15,424 bases of DNA from an uncultured Pelagibacteraceae bacterium (GTDB lineage Bacteria > Pseudomonadota > Alphaproteobacteria > Pelagibacterales > Pelagibacteraceae): NCBI GenBank assembly GCA_902566925.1, contig CACFKO010000018.1:1-15424 (forward strand), given 5' to 3'. Below, in pieces: positions 6,421 through 13,922 of the stretch; positions within the stretch are counted from its first letter, which is position 1; every line of letters starts with the position of its first letter. The notes beneath the pieces were generated by a model. The model was not told the DNA's origin. It did no database searches and saw nothing but the letters and a program-made list of their open reading frames with translations. A program made the translations under genes and the position numbers.

Positions 6421-6596
6421 TGCCTAAAAAAACAAAAGATATTATTAATGATTTAGAACTAACTATCCATGAATATTCAATTAGATTAAGTAGGTTAGAA
6501 GAATATAATGAATTATTAGATGCTAGATTACAAATATTTGAAAAATTTTTTACCAGTATAGAGAAAATAACAACAGATAAAGAGGAGTTAGAATAA
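6420..6596 (+). CDS. Short coiled-coil protein
   Basis: A 58-residue protein starting in a TAATG overlap with the XhlA-like gene and ending just before the next start. Nearly the whole chain is predicted helical and charged, with leucine/isoleucine spacing of a coiled coil (DIINDLELTIHEYSIRLSRL, then EYNELLDARLQIFEKFF). It has no membrane span and no cysteine. Its helix resembles that of the preceding XhlA-like protein, so it could be a soluble partner binding that coil. Its 3' end contains the AGAGGAG ribosome binding site for the next gene. Confidence 0.6.
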   Translation: MPKKTKDIINDLELTIHEYSIRLSRLEEYNELLDARLQIFEKFFTSIEKITTDKEELE

Positions 6597-6597
6597 T

Positions 6598-6876
6598 ATG
6601 GAATTTATAATGAACAACTTAAATTTATTAGCAGGTGGAACAACAGGTGGATTAGTGCTATGGTTGCTTAAAAAAATACCAAATGAAGACATATATAGCT
6701 GGGTAGAAACTATTGCATACTGTGCAGGGACTACTATGACCCTTGGCTTAAGCAAATGGAAAGTAACTAAAAACGTTTGGAATGCTACAATAGAACCATA
6801 TTTTATCGACCTTATTGATAATACAGTAGGTGCAGCAGTTAAAGGTTTTATTAATGGATTAAGAAGCGATAAGTAA
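6598..6876 (+). CDS. Small membrane protein, holin-like
   Basis: A 92-residue protein. AGAGGAG (6581-6587) serves ATG 6598, with an alternative in-frame ATG at 6610 giving dual-start potential. Two hydrophobic segments are seen: NLLAGGTTGGLVLWLLKKI (residues about 9-27) and WVETIAYCAGTTMTLGLSKW (about 35-54). They are followed by a soluble tail with IEPYFIDLIDNTV and a helix ending GFINGLRSDK. Two spans, short length and a charged tail fit a class II-type holin. It closes the lysis-like block just before the fibre genes. No family-specific motif was recognised, so the call rests on topology and neighbours. Confidence 0.5.
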   Translation: MEFIMNNLNLLAGGTTGGLVLWLLKKIPNEDIYSWVETIAYCAGTTMTLGLSKWKVTKNVWNATIEPYFIDLIDNTVGAAVKGFINGLRSDK

Positions 6877-6879
6877 TTA

Positions 6880-7884
6880 ATGAGATTATCTGATATTATA
6901 AGAAATTTAAGGAGTATTTTTGAAAGAAAAAGAAATAATCCAATTCAGTTAGATAATGATAGTAATTTAGAATCTAAACTGAAATCATTAAAGGTTTCTA
7001 ATAAAAATACACCTATAAAAATATCAGAAGATACAGTAGATGTTAAAGGTAATTTAAAAGTAAATGGTGTAGATGTATCAACAGGTTCAGCAGGTGCAAC
7101 AGAACTTAATGAATTATCAGATGTAACGTATTCTAGTGGGGATTTAACTATATCCTCACTAGATACAATAGTAGCAGGTAGTGATTTAACATTAGATGTT
7201 ACAGGTGATATTGAACTAAATGCTGATGGTGGTGATGTAACAATTAAAGATGATACTGATACCCTTGCATCTATTTCAGGAACAGAATTTTATACAAAAG
7301 GTAATCATTTTATTAAAGAAATAGCAAATGCTGAAGCAGATAATGCAGGGCAAGGTCAAATATGGGTTAAAAATGAAACACCTAATTGTTTAGCATTTAC
7401 AGATGATGCAGGAACAGATATAGTAGGTATTGGTAAATATCATTATGAAACTAAAATTTGTAATTTTTATTCTAGTGTAACCAATGAAGTTTATTTACCT
7501 ATTGCAGGTTATATTATAGAAAGAACATCTACAGCAAGTCAAAATGAATTTATTTCTATGATAGCACCATATGATTGTACGATAGAAAAATTTGCTTTTA
7601 GGAGTGAAGCACAGCAAGGAACAGGTAGTGGAACAATGAGATTTGTTGTTTTAGAATCACAAGACGATACAGAAGTACCTGGAACTATTTTATTTAGAAA
7701 AGATTTAACAAGTTTAAATATTGCTGATGATACATATACAGAATATGATTTAACATCACCTAGTGTTGGTAGCTATCCAATACAGTTAACAAAAGGAAGA
7801 ATCTATGCTTTTGGTTGGACACCTGCTGCTATACCCTATGATACAAATACTATATTAGTTTTTAAATGGGATATAACTTCTTAA
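6880..7884 (+). CDS. Tail fibre or adhesin-like virion protein
   Basis: A 334-residue protein. Residues 1-20 (MRLSDIIRNLRSIFERK) are a basic helix. Residues about 45-130 have repeated short beta strands with hydrophobic/Asp/Gly alternation (DLTLDVTGDIELNADGGDV, TIKDDTDTLASISG), as in beta-helical or trimeric shaft regions. Residues about 185-334 form a beta-sandwich-like tip: APYDCTIEKFAF, then GTMRFVVLES, ILFRKDLTS and KGRIYAFGWTP. Such a shaft plus globular tip is typical of receptor-binding fibre proteins. The start is two bases after the previous gene, with no strong ribosome binding site. The following gene encodes a protein with a similarly organised tip. A fibre role is inferred from composition and architecture. 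Confidence 0.65.
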   Translation: MRLSDIIRNLRSIFERKRNNPIQLDNDSNLESKLKSLKVSNKNTPIKISEDTVDVKGNLKVNGVDVSTGSAGATELNELSDVTYSSGDLTISSLDTIVAGSDLTLDVTGDIELNADGGDVTIKDDTDTLASISGTEFYTKGNHFIKEIANAEADNAGQGQIWVKNETPNCLAFTDDAGTDIVGIGKYHYETKICNFYSSVTNEVYLPIAGYIIERTSTASQNEFISMIAPYDCTIEKFAFRSEAQQGTGSGTMRFVVLESQDDTEVPGTILFRKDLTSLNIADDTYTEYDLTSPSVGSYPIQLTKGRIYAFGWTPAAIPYDTNTILVFKWDITS

Positions 7885-7918
7885 AAATATATGTTTAAAA
7901 ATTCAAATATTATATTAT

Positions 7919-7928
7919 ATTATAATAC
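7919..7928 (+). promoter_or_regulatory. Possible promoter -10 region before the second fibre gene
   Basis: The 62-base gap 7885-7946 contains a perfect TATAAT at 7921-7926, about 20 bases before ATG 7947. No good -35 match lies 16-18 bases upstream; the best TTTAAA at 7894-7899 is too far away. In sequence this AT-rich, a TATAAT can arise by chance. An AGGA at 7936-7939 would serve as ribosome binding site. Confidence 0.3.
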
Positions 7929-7946
7929 AAATAACAGGATAAATTT

Positions 7947-8738
7947 ATGGCTTTAACAGGAAAAACACCTAAAGATACATACAAAGATTTACTAGAAATA
8001 GACAATAGTAATAGTGGTGTTGATAGCACAGCAAGAGATGTTAAGACAGGTAATGGTGCATCTACATCTTTAAAAGTATCCGATAGAAGTTGCATTGTAA
8101 CTTCGGCCACAAACAATACATCTGCATTTGATGTTAAAAATTCATCAGGAACAACTAAATTATTAGTTGATACTACTAATGACCAAGTTAAAGCATTAGG
8201 AACGCACGTTAATACAATGTATGCACATTTTGGTATAGGTGCAACAGATGGAAGTAATTTTGTTGCAGATAAACATTATCCATTACCATTTTTTGCAATA
8301 ACAAATGGGTCTGTATTACAACAAGATGATATAGATTTTGGTTCAGGTACAGAACCTGCAACATCATTTACAACAGCAGATGGAACGAATACAGATGCAA
8401 GTTTATTAGTGCCTGTAATGTGGTATGTTCCTGATAATATTTCAATAGATGCAGTTTATTCATTAGAAGGATTAGAAGCATCTAGTACAATAACAACAAG
8501 ATGTCATTTATATAGCTATACATTTACATCAGGTTCAACATCAGCATTAGCAGATGGAACATTATTAGCACATAATTCAGATGTTACTAATGCAGGTAGT
8601 GAACAAGCATATTTATCAACGTGGACAGTAGATAGTGCAAGTGTATCAGCAGGTAAGGTTATATTAGCATTTTTTAGAATGGATACAAGTACAGATGACC
8701 CATCAGTATCAATAACAGTAAAATATCATTTAACATAG
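7947..8738 (+). CDS. Tail fibre or adhesin-like virion protein, second copy of similar plan
   Basis: A 263-residue protein. The N-terminus MALTGKTPKDTYKDLLEIDN is, as far as I recall, a motif shared by fibre or appendage proteins of AT-rich marine phages; it may be the attachment part. Residues about 25-85 are Ser/Thr/Asn-rich beta repeats (SDRSCIVTSATNNTSAFDVK, TTKLLVDTTNDQV). Residues about 105-263 form a globular tip with strand order similar to the previous protein: VPDNISIDAVYSL, ITTRCHLYSYTF, GTLLAHNS, YLSTWTV, GKVILAFFRMD and a final SITVKYHLT. The two tips may be diverged paralogues. AGGA at 7936-7939 is the ribosome binding site. It is probably surface-exposed on the particle; the receptor is unknown. 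Confidence 0.6.
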   Translation: MALTGKTPKDTYKDLLEIDNSNSGVDSTARDVKTGNGASTSLKVSDRSCIVTSATNNTSAFDVKNSSGTTKLLVDTTNDQVKALGTHVNTMYAHFGIGATDGSNFVADKHYPLPFFAITNGSVLQQDDIDFGSGTEPATSFTTADGTNTDASLLVPVMWYVPDNISIDAVYSLEGLEASSTITTRCHLYSYTFTSGSTSALADGTLLAHNSDVTNAGSEQAYLSTWTVDSASVSAGKVILAFFRMDTSTDDPSVSITVKYHLT

Positions 8739-8751
8739 GAAGGATAGATTT

Positions 8752-10527
8752 ATGGCTTATACAAAAGCAACAAATATGAATATAGTACAAAATGTAGATA
8801 ATAAAAGAGGTAATGAATCTGCTAATGTTGAATTAGAAATTAATACACCTGATGGTAATTATTTATGTACTACAAATAAATCTTACACAGATAAATCTAG
8901 TATAATACAAGACGTAGATAATACTGATTCTTTTATTACATTATCATCATTTAGTAAATCATTAGGTGCATTAACTGTGCATAATGCAAAAGTAATAGTT
9001 ATTAAAAACGTAGGTCAAACTGCATTAGAAATATCATTAAGACATCCTGATTGGAGAGATGATAGTGATGGAGCAGATACTGATATTGTTAATAGTGTTG
9101 ATATGAATGAAGAAAATTCAACAGGTGAAGAAACAATTTATAGATGGGTATCTACATTACTACCTGTTGGTGAGTTTATGTATTTACCAACATCAAGAGT
9201 TATAGGATATTCACCATTAAATGGTAGTAGTGATTTAGTACACGAATCAGCAGCATATTCAGTTCCAGGTGCAGTAGCAATAGAACCTAAAGATATAGCA
9301 AGTGGTGCTGAAATTATACCAATACATTTATTTTCAGGAACAACTTATGGTAGTGGTGCAGATTTACAAGTAACAGAAGATGTAGCAATAGATGAAACTG
9401 CTATTGATGTTGATGATGGTGATTGGTTTGAAGTAGGTGATTTAATTGCTATTGGTACTGAAATTATGGAAGTAGAATCTATATCAACAAATACATTAAA
9501 TGTTAAAAGAGGTTTGTTAGGTTCAGTACAAACAACACATTCAGATGATGATGATTTAAACTTTTTTATAGGTAATGAATATTTAGCATTTAATAATGGT
9601 AAATGTCAAAGCGACCAAAATGGTAAATTTAAACAACGTGGTGCATTCTTTTATTATGGTAGAACTGCAGATAAAAAGATTAAGGGGATTGTTCCAGGTA
9701 GTGTTGCAATTTTAAGAGGTTATACAGAAGGTGGTTATTTAGATTGGGGATTACAAAATATAAAAGCAAGTGATGAAACAGGATTAACTGCTTCAACAAC
9801 ATATACATTCCATATTGCAATAGATGAATATTCAACAGATGGTGTTGATGGTTTAGCTGATGCACCTAATGGTGAAGTAGCAATAGCATTTACAACAGAT
9901 GCTTCAGATACAACGTGGGCAGGTTCAGGTAATGCAGTATTACCTAAAATACAAGCAGTATTTGATGAAAAATTTTATGATGCTTCAGCAGGATTATTTA
10001 ATAAAAAAGTAACAATAGGATTACATAATGGTGATGTTAGGGTTACATCACATTCTAATCATAGTGAAACTAGAGTTGGTATAGCAAATATATCAGGAAC
10101 TACACCATTTGGTGTTGGTAGATTCCCTGCATTATCTAGTAGTGTACCAGTTTTACTTGGTTCAGAACATGGTGGTGGAACAACAGATGATATTGTATTT
10201 GGTCCTGCATCTAGTTTACCACAAGAAACAATAGAAGACCCAGTAACAGGTAAAGAAATACAAAATACAGATGCTTTTTTAATTGATGATGGTAATGGTA
10301 ACTTAAGACATAATGGTACAGTTGTTGGCTCTATTAACTATGCTAAAGGGCATTGTGAATGGACTGATTTACCTAATGCTGAATTTAAAGTGTATGCAAA
10401 TACATTATCAGCACATTCAGGTGGTGTATCTTTTACAAATAATGCACAAAATTCAATACAAGAAATAAAAGCAAGAAGTGTTAATGCAAAACAAGATGGT
10501 AAAGTAGAATTATTATTATTAGGATAA
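8752..10527 (+). CDS. Large beta-rich virion structural protein
   Basis: A 591-residue protein with a strong AGGAAGGA ribosome binding site (8737-8744). It has no catalytic motif or membrane span and is rich in Asp, Gly, Thr and Ser. Residues about 208-272 hold a compact module, DWFEVGDLIAIGTEIMEVES, then VKRGLLGSVQTTHSDDDD. In phage tail and baseplate proteins this module often follows the pattern 'F..GD.I.I..E.M.V......VKRG..GT...H'. A version of it also occurs in the adaptor protein at 10653. Later parts include strand-rich segments around YTFHIAIDEYSTDGVDGLAD, an LPKIQAVFDEKFYDASAG stretch, and a C-terminal SHSNHSETRVGIANISG region. Neighbouring fibre genes suggest an appendage or tail-associated protein. 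A hub or fibre-connecting role is possible but unproven. Confidence 0.6.
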   Translation: MAYTKATNMNIVQNVDNKRGNESANVELEINTPDGNYLCTTNKSYTDKSSIIQDVDNTDSFITLSSFSKSLGALTVHNAKVIVIKNVGQTALEISLRHPDWRDDSDGADTDIVNSVDMNEENSTGEETIYRWVSTLLPVGEFMYLPTSRVIGYSPLNGSSDLVHESAAYSVPGAVAIEPKDIASGAEIIPIHLFSGTTYGSGADLQVTEDVAIDETAIDVDDGDWFEVGDLIAIGTEIMEVESISTNTLNVKRGLLGSVQTTHSDDDDLNFFIGNEYLAFNNGKCQSDQNGKFKQRGAFFYYGRTADKKIKGIVPGSVAILRGYTEGGYLDWGLQNIKASDETGLTASTTYTFHIAIDEYSTDGVDGLADAPNGEVAIAFTTDASDTTWAGSGNAVLPKIQAVFDEKFYDASAGLFNKKVTIGLHNGDVRVTSHSNHSETRVGIANISGTTPFGVGRFPALSSSVPVLLGSEHGGGTTDDIVFGPASSLPQETIEDPVTGKEIQNTDAFLIDDGNGNLRHNGTVVGSINYAKGHCEWTDLPNAEFKVYANTLSAHSGGVSFTNNAQNSIQEIKARSVNAKQDGKVELLLLG

Positions 10528-10539
10528 AGGAGAATAATT

Positions 10540-10653
10540 ATGGCTAAATATAAAGTAACTAGTAGAAAAGTAAAAGTAAGAGCTAAAAAAGGTAATTCTA
10601 AAAAAGTTAGAGCAGGGTCTTGGGGTATGACAGGAGTAGGAGTTAGAAAATAA
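10540..10653 (+). CDS. Very small, highly basic protein
   Basis: A 37-residue gene. AAGGAG (10527-10532) lies seven bases before ATG 10540, and its TAA overlaps the next ATG as TAATG. About 13 of 37 residues are Lys or Arg and none are acidic: repeated K-V-R-A-K-K patches, then AGSWGMTGVGVRK. The start signal, coupling and clean fit between two structural genes make it a real gene rather than chance. Strong positive charge would suit binding to DNA or to acidic capsid or tail surfaces. No family recognised. Confidence 0.65.
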   Translation: MAKYKVTSRKVKVRAKKGNSKKVRAGSWGMTGVGVRK

Positions 10654-11906
10654 TGGCTACTAATTTTAAATATGCAGGTGTATCAGATTTACAAAAGTAT
10701 TTTAATAGAGCAGTAGATTATGATAATAAAAGACAGATATTTACCTGGGAGCAAGAATCTACCCTTGATGATTTTGGTGGTACATCAAATGTTAATATAT
10801 GGTATGCAACAAATACTGGATTAGTAACACAACTATATCAAGATGGTAGAGAATTAACAAGTTTATCTGCAAATTTAGATACTAAAGATACTGAAGTTAA
10901 ATCATCATCATATACAGCATCAGGTACTTCTATGGACGTTGATAGCACAACAAATATGGGTGCAGGTGATATTTTAAAAATTAATAATGAATATATACAA
11001 ATAGCAGCAGTAAGTGATGGCGATACAATTACATATTCAGGTAAAAGAAATTTATTTGGAACATTAGCACAGGGTGGTGTAGCAGATGATGATGTGTTTT
11101 TAGTTGTAGATGAAAGTGCAATAGATTTTGCTGATTATGGTTGGTTTTTCTATGATAGTGCTTTAGATATGTGTGTAGTGGCTGTGCCTAATGATACTAA
11201 TCCTAATGCTTTAAATATGGAAGCAGGAACTGATTATACTACTTTTATAGACCAAACATTAGTAGATGCAAGTTTAGAATTACATAATTATTTAGATGCA
11301 AGATATTCAACACCATTAGAAAAATCTAAACAAATAGATATAGACACAGCAACAGTATCAGTTGCAGAAGAATATGACCCTATTATAGTTAAAGCAACTT
11401 GTTATATAGCATCTGCTAATTTAATAAGAGCAAAAGAAGGAATGAGTGAAGAAGCAGATTATTATCATAGCTTGGTTACTAATCCTGAAAGAACAGGTTT
11501 AATAGATAAACTTAATGATGGAATATTTAAATTATCTAGTGAAGTAGATGATAAAGATAAGAATGGTAAAATTAAATATAGAAATGTATCAGGAACTATG
11601 GACTTGGTAGAATTATCAGGGAATTATCATGGTGAATCTTATGATTTATTAAAGATAGAAATAGAAGCAACAGGTGCATATGGAACAGGAACATTTAAAG
11701 TACATTATTTATCTAATGACCAATTATTTGGTGCAACTACAAATGCAGAAAAAATAACAGGTGGATTGCAACACATACATAATGGATTATATGGTAGATT
11801 TCAAGGAGCAAGTGCAACTGATGGTGATATATGGGAAGTAGAAGTATATGGAAGTCATGTTAAACAAACTAATAAAAGCAATTCAACTATAGAAATGGTT
11901 AGATAA
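10653..11906 (+). CDS. Head-tail adaptor, DUF1320 (Mu gp36)-like, with inserted beta module
   Basis: A 417-residue protein, larger than the usual adaptor of 130-150 residues. Residues about 200-295 match the DUF1320 / gp6-like adaptor: VDASLELHNYLDARYSTPL, then DPIIVKATCYIASANLIRA with a YYHSLV...GLIDKLNDGI end. In family terms this is a helical bundle with a conserved D-x-Y-L-x-x-R-Y turn. Residues about 88-150 carry a module like that in the previous large protein: GAGDILKINNEYIQIAAV, then SGKRNLFGTLAQG. The N-terminus (1-60) and the C-terminal beta-rich 130 residues are not assigned. Adaptors of this type close the portal channel and join head to tail. It is coupled by TAATG on both sides to the tiny basic protein and the terminator-like gene. 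Confidence 0.65.
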   Translation: MATNFKYAGVSDLQKYFNRAVDYDNKRQIFTWEQESTLDDFGGTSNVNIWYATNTGLVTQLYQDGRELTSLSANLDTKDTEVKSSSYTASGTSMDVDSTTNMGAGDILKINNEYIQIAAVSDGDTITYSGKRNLFGTLAQGGVADDDVFLVVDESAIDFADYGWFFYDSALDMCVVAVPNDTNPNALNMEAGTDYTTFIDQTLVDASLELHNYLDARYSTPLEKSKQIDIDTATVSVAEEYDPIIVKATCYIASANLIRAKEGMSEEADYYHSLVTNPERTGLIDKLNDGIFKLSSEVDDKDKNGKIKYRNVSGTMDLVELSGNYHGESYDLLKIEIEATGAYGTGTFKVHYLSNDQLFGATTNAEKITGGLQHIHNGLYGRFQGASATDGDIWEVEVYGSHVKQTNKSNSTIEMVR

Positions 11907-12340
11907 TGAGCGTCACATACACCAACAATTGGGCTAATATATTAAAGGCTTTAATGAGTAAAATTAGAGCAGAGATGAAATGTCCTGTTTATAGTGATTG
12001 GGATACTGAAATTAAAGGTAATCAATTTATTAGAGTTATACCAACAGGGTCTAGCCAAGTAGATAAAGCAAGTTTTTTAGAAGTAAGAGAATTTGAAATG
12101 GATTGTCAATATTATTTTATTAGAAGAAATAATACACAATTTCAAGACTATGTACTAAATCAAGTTAGTATATTAGAAGCATTGATACACGATAATATAA
12201 CATTAGATTTAGCAGACAATACAAAAGCAGTTAATGTAACATTAGGTGAATTAGATTTTAATGTAGAAGTTGAAGGCTATGAGGATTATATGGTAGCACA
12301 ATGGAGTTTAACTTGTACGCATTTTGGAAATACAGCTTAA
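11906..12340 (+). CDS. Tail terminator-like protein
   Basis: A 144-residue protein starting in a TAATG overlap with the adaptor stop. Features are an N-terminal helix (NWANILKALMSKIRAEM), a GNQFIRVIPTGS strand pair, then an EVREFEMDCQYYFIRR strand, a YVLNQVSILEALIHDN helix and a C-terminal strand region. This helix-strand-strand-helix plan, with the 'R-V-x-P' pattern and the size, matches tail-terminator proteins (lambda gpU-like and relatives). These cap the tail tube end and bind the head side. Its order, after the adaptor and before the tail tube, is the usual one. Family assignment is by layout, not strong identity. Confidence 0.6.
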   Translation: MSVTYTNNWANILKALMSKIRAEMKCPVYSDWDTEIKGNQFIRVIPTGSSQVDKASFLEVREFEMDCQYYFIRRNNTQFQDYVLNQVSILEALIHDNITLDLADNTKAVNVTLGELDFNVEVEGYEDYMVAQWSLTCTHFGNTA

Positions 12341-12348
12341 GGAGAATT

Positions 12349-12543
12349 ATGAAAGTAAAACCATTAAAAGATAAATTAAGAAAATTTAGTGCTGTTGGTA
12401 TGCCTTGCACATCAAAAGAATTTGATGATTTAAAAGATGGGAAAGAAATAGCATTACCTAGAAAGAATGCAGAACTAATGCAATCAATGGGATTGGTTGA
12501 GTTAATAGAAAATAAAAAGAAAGCTAAAAAGGAGAAAGAATAA
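12349..12543 (+). CDS. Small lysine-rich protein
   Basis: A 64-residue protein. ATG 12349 is preferred over an upstream in-frame ATG at 12301 because AAGGAG (12339-12344) sits just before it and the longer form would overlap the previous gene by 40 bases. It reads MKVKPLKDKLRKFSAVGMPC, then a helix with FDDLKDGKEIALPRKNAELM, and ends in a Lys/Glu-rich tail. The central pattern, a short segment with 'LKDGKEI.LP...AE', recalls small phage proteins found between tail terminator and tail tube. No function is assigned. It ends in TAATG with the tail tube gene. Confidence 0.6.
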   Translation: MKVKPLKDKLRKFSAVGMPCTSKEFDDLKDGKEIALPRKNAELMQSMGLVELIENKKKAKKEKE

Positions 12544-13640
12544 TGGCTATAAGCAAAGTTATACGTCCTATTAGTGATGTTAGAGTTGGAATAAAAGCTG
12601 AATCATCATTTGGTGCAGGTTTAGATAATGATGGTACTGATGGAACAGCTTATAGGCAACTTCCAGTAGTGCAGGTTCAAAAACCAACATTCAATGTTAC
12701 TAGGGAATCAAGATTATTATCAGGCAGAGGCTTGGTAAAACATAAAGATGATACAGTTATTAATACAAGAGGTGGTACTGTTACTATGCCCTTTGAATGT
12801 ATTGCTACACCTAAACTACTTGCACAGCATTTAGCATTGGTATTACAAGAGCATTCAGAATCAGGTTCATATAAGCATTTATTTGAAGTAGGTGGGCAAG
12901 GTTCAGAAACTGCACAAATAGGTGGAACAATATCTAATAATATCCCACATACAGTTAATTTAGCATATTATGCACAAGCATCAGGCGGAACTAGAATATC
13001 AGGTGCAATGGTATCTGATTTAGCATTATCACTTGATTATGGTACTAATGGTGGATTTATGACAATGAGTGGTAATTATTTTAGTGGCTTCTCTAATCCA
13101 CTTGCAGGTGCTACATCACTAGAAACTGATTTTACATTAGCTAATTGGACTGCACCTGAAGCGACAGGTTATTATAATATTGGTGATATGTCTACTAAAA
13201 CATTAGTATCAGATGGAAGTGCTAAAGATTTAGTATTAAAATCTATGAATATTAATATAGCAAATGGTGTTAATAGAGTTGGATTTAATACTAATGGTGA
13301 TGCAGAAATGTATTCAATACCTGAATATGCAATTACAGGTGATATGACTATTAAGTTAGATGATAACTTTGATTATACATCAGGTGCAAATGTTGTTCAG
13401 GATTTTCTTGATGGTGATACATTAGCAGTTGCAATCAATATAGGTGATGGTACATTATCATCAGTAGGTGAATTAAATATGCAAATGAATATTCAATATA
13501 CTGGTGACCCTGCACAAGATATAAGTGAAAATGGTATATTTCATACATTAGCTTTTGAATGTGTTGATATTGGAACATCTGATGACAATGAAGCATTAGA
13601 AATAGAGTTATTTAATGGAGAATCTCAATCAGCCTGGTAA
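12543..13640 (+). CDS. Major tail tube protein
   Basis: A 365-residue beta-rich protein starting in a TAATG overlap. It has features of phage tail tube proteins: an N-terminal VRVGIKAESSFG and a QVQKPTFNVTRESRLLSGRG segment, which in this family is the loop interacting with neighbouring rings. TRGGTVTMPFECIATPKLL follows, then repeated strand-turn pairs (SDLALSLDYGTNGG, TMSGNYFSG) and a repeat-like second half with DMTIKLDDNFDYTSG and LNMQMNIQYTGD. It is larger than the lambda gpV core, so it may carry an extra decorating domain. The gene order (tube, then frameshifted chaperones, then tape measure) is the classic siphovirus order and is the main support. Confidence 0.75.
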   Translation: MAISKVIRPISDVRVGIKAESSFGAGLDNDGTDGTAYRQLPVVQVQKPTFNVTRESRLLSGRGLVKHKDDTVINTRGGTVTMPFECIATPKLLAQHLALVLQEHSESGSYKHLFEVGGQGSETAQIGGTISNNIPHTVNLAYYAQASGGTRISGAMVSDLALSLDYGTNGGFMTMSGNYFSGFSNPLAGATSLETDFTLANWTAPEATGYYNIGDMSTKTLVSDGSAKDLVLKSMNINIANGVNRVGFNTNGDAEMYSIPEYAITGDMTIKLDDNFDYTSGANVVQDFLDGDTLAVAINIGDGTLSSVGELNMQMNIQYTGDPAQDISENGIFHTLAFECVDIGTSDDNEALEIELFNGESQSAW

Positions 13641-13661
13641 ACTGATTAGAAAGGTAGAGGA

Positions 13662-13922
13662 ATGAAGAAGGTAAAAGTGGAAGGAGAAGGTATTAAATCC
13701 TTTGAAGTAGAATTTAAGGAATTAAACCTGACAGAAAGAGCAGAAATTAATGACCTTATTTATGATGAAAATACTAAAAAGAACTTTAGTTTTTGGATTG
13801 ATATTATAAAAAGAGGTACGACCCTTAAAGATGAGGATATACATCAATATTCAAATGATGAAATATACTCAATAGGTGGTAAAGTTTTATTTGAAATGAA
13901 TAAAAAAAAATTGACGAAGTAA
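13662..13922 (+). CDS. Tail assembly chaperone, gpG-like (short product)
   Basis: An 86-residue protein made by normal translation. It has a beta-rich N-terminus (KKVKVEGEGIKSFEVEFKEL), then helical LTERAEINDLIYDE and a FWIDIIKRGTTLKDEDIHQY region. This resembles the N-terminal chaperone domain of phage tail assembly proteins that start with a substrate-like 'V.V.G...FEV..L..TER.EI.DL' pattern. The gene lies between tail tube and tape measure. Its last codons pass through nine A bases and stop at 13920-13922. A -1 slip at that run yields the longer form listed separately. An AAGG (13651-13654) lies seven bases before ATG 13662. As in lambda, the short form is expected in excess and the long form to bind the tape measure protein. 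Confidence 0.8.
   Translation: MKKVKVEGEGIKSFEVEFKELNLTERAEINDLIYDENTKKNFSFWIDIIKRGTTLKDEDIHQYSNDEIYSIGGKVLFEMNKKKLTK

Noticed and set aside
9680..9865. Minus-strand open frame in the large structural gene
   Set aside because: Almost only Leu, His, Gln and Asn; antisense shadow without start signals.
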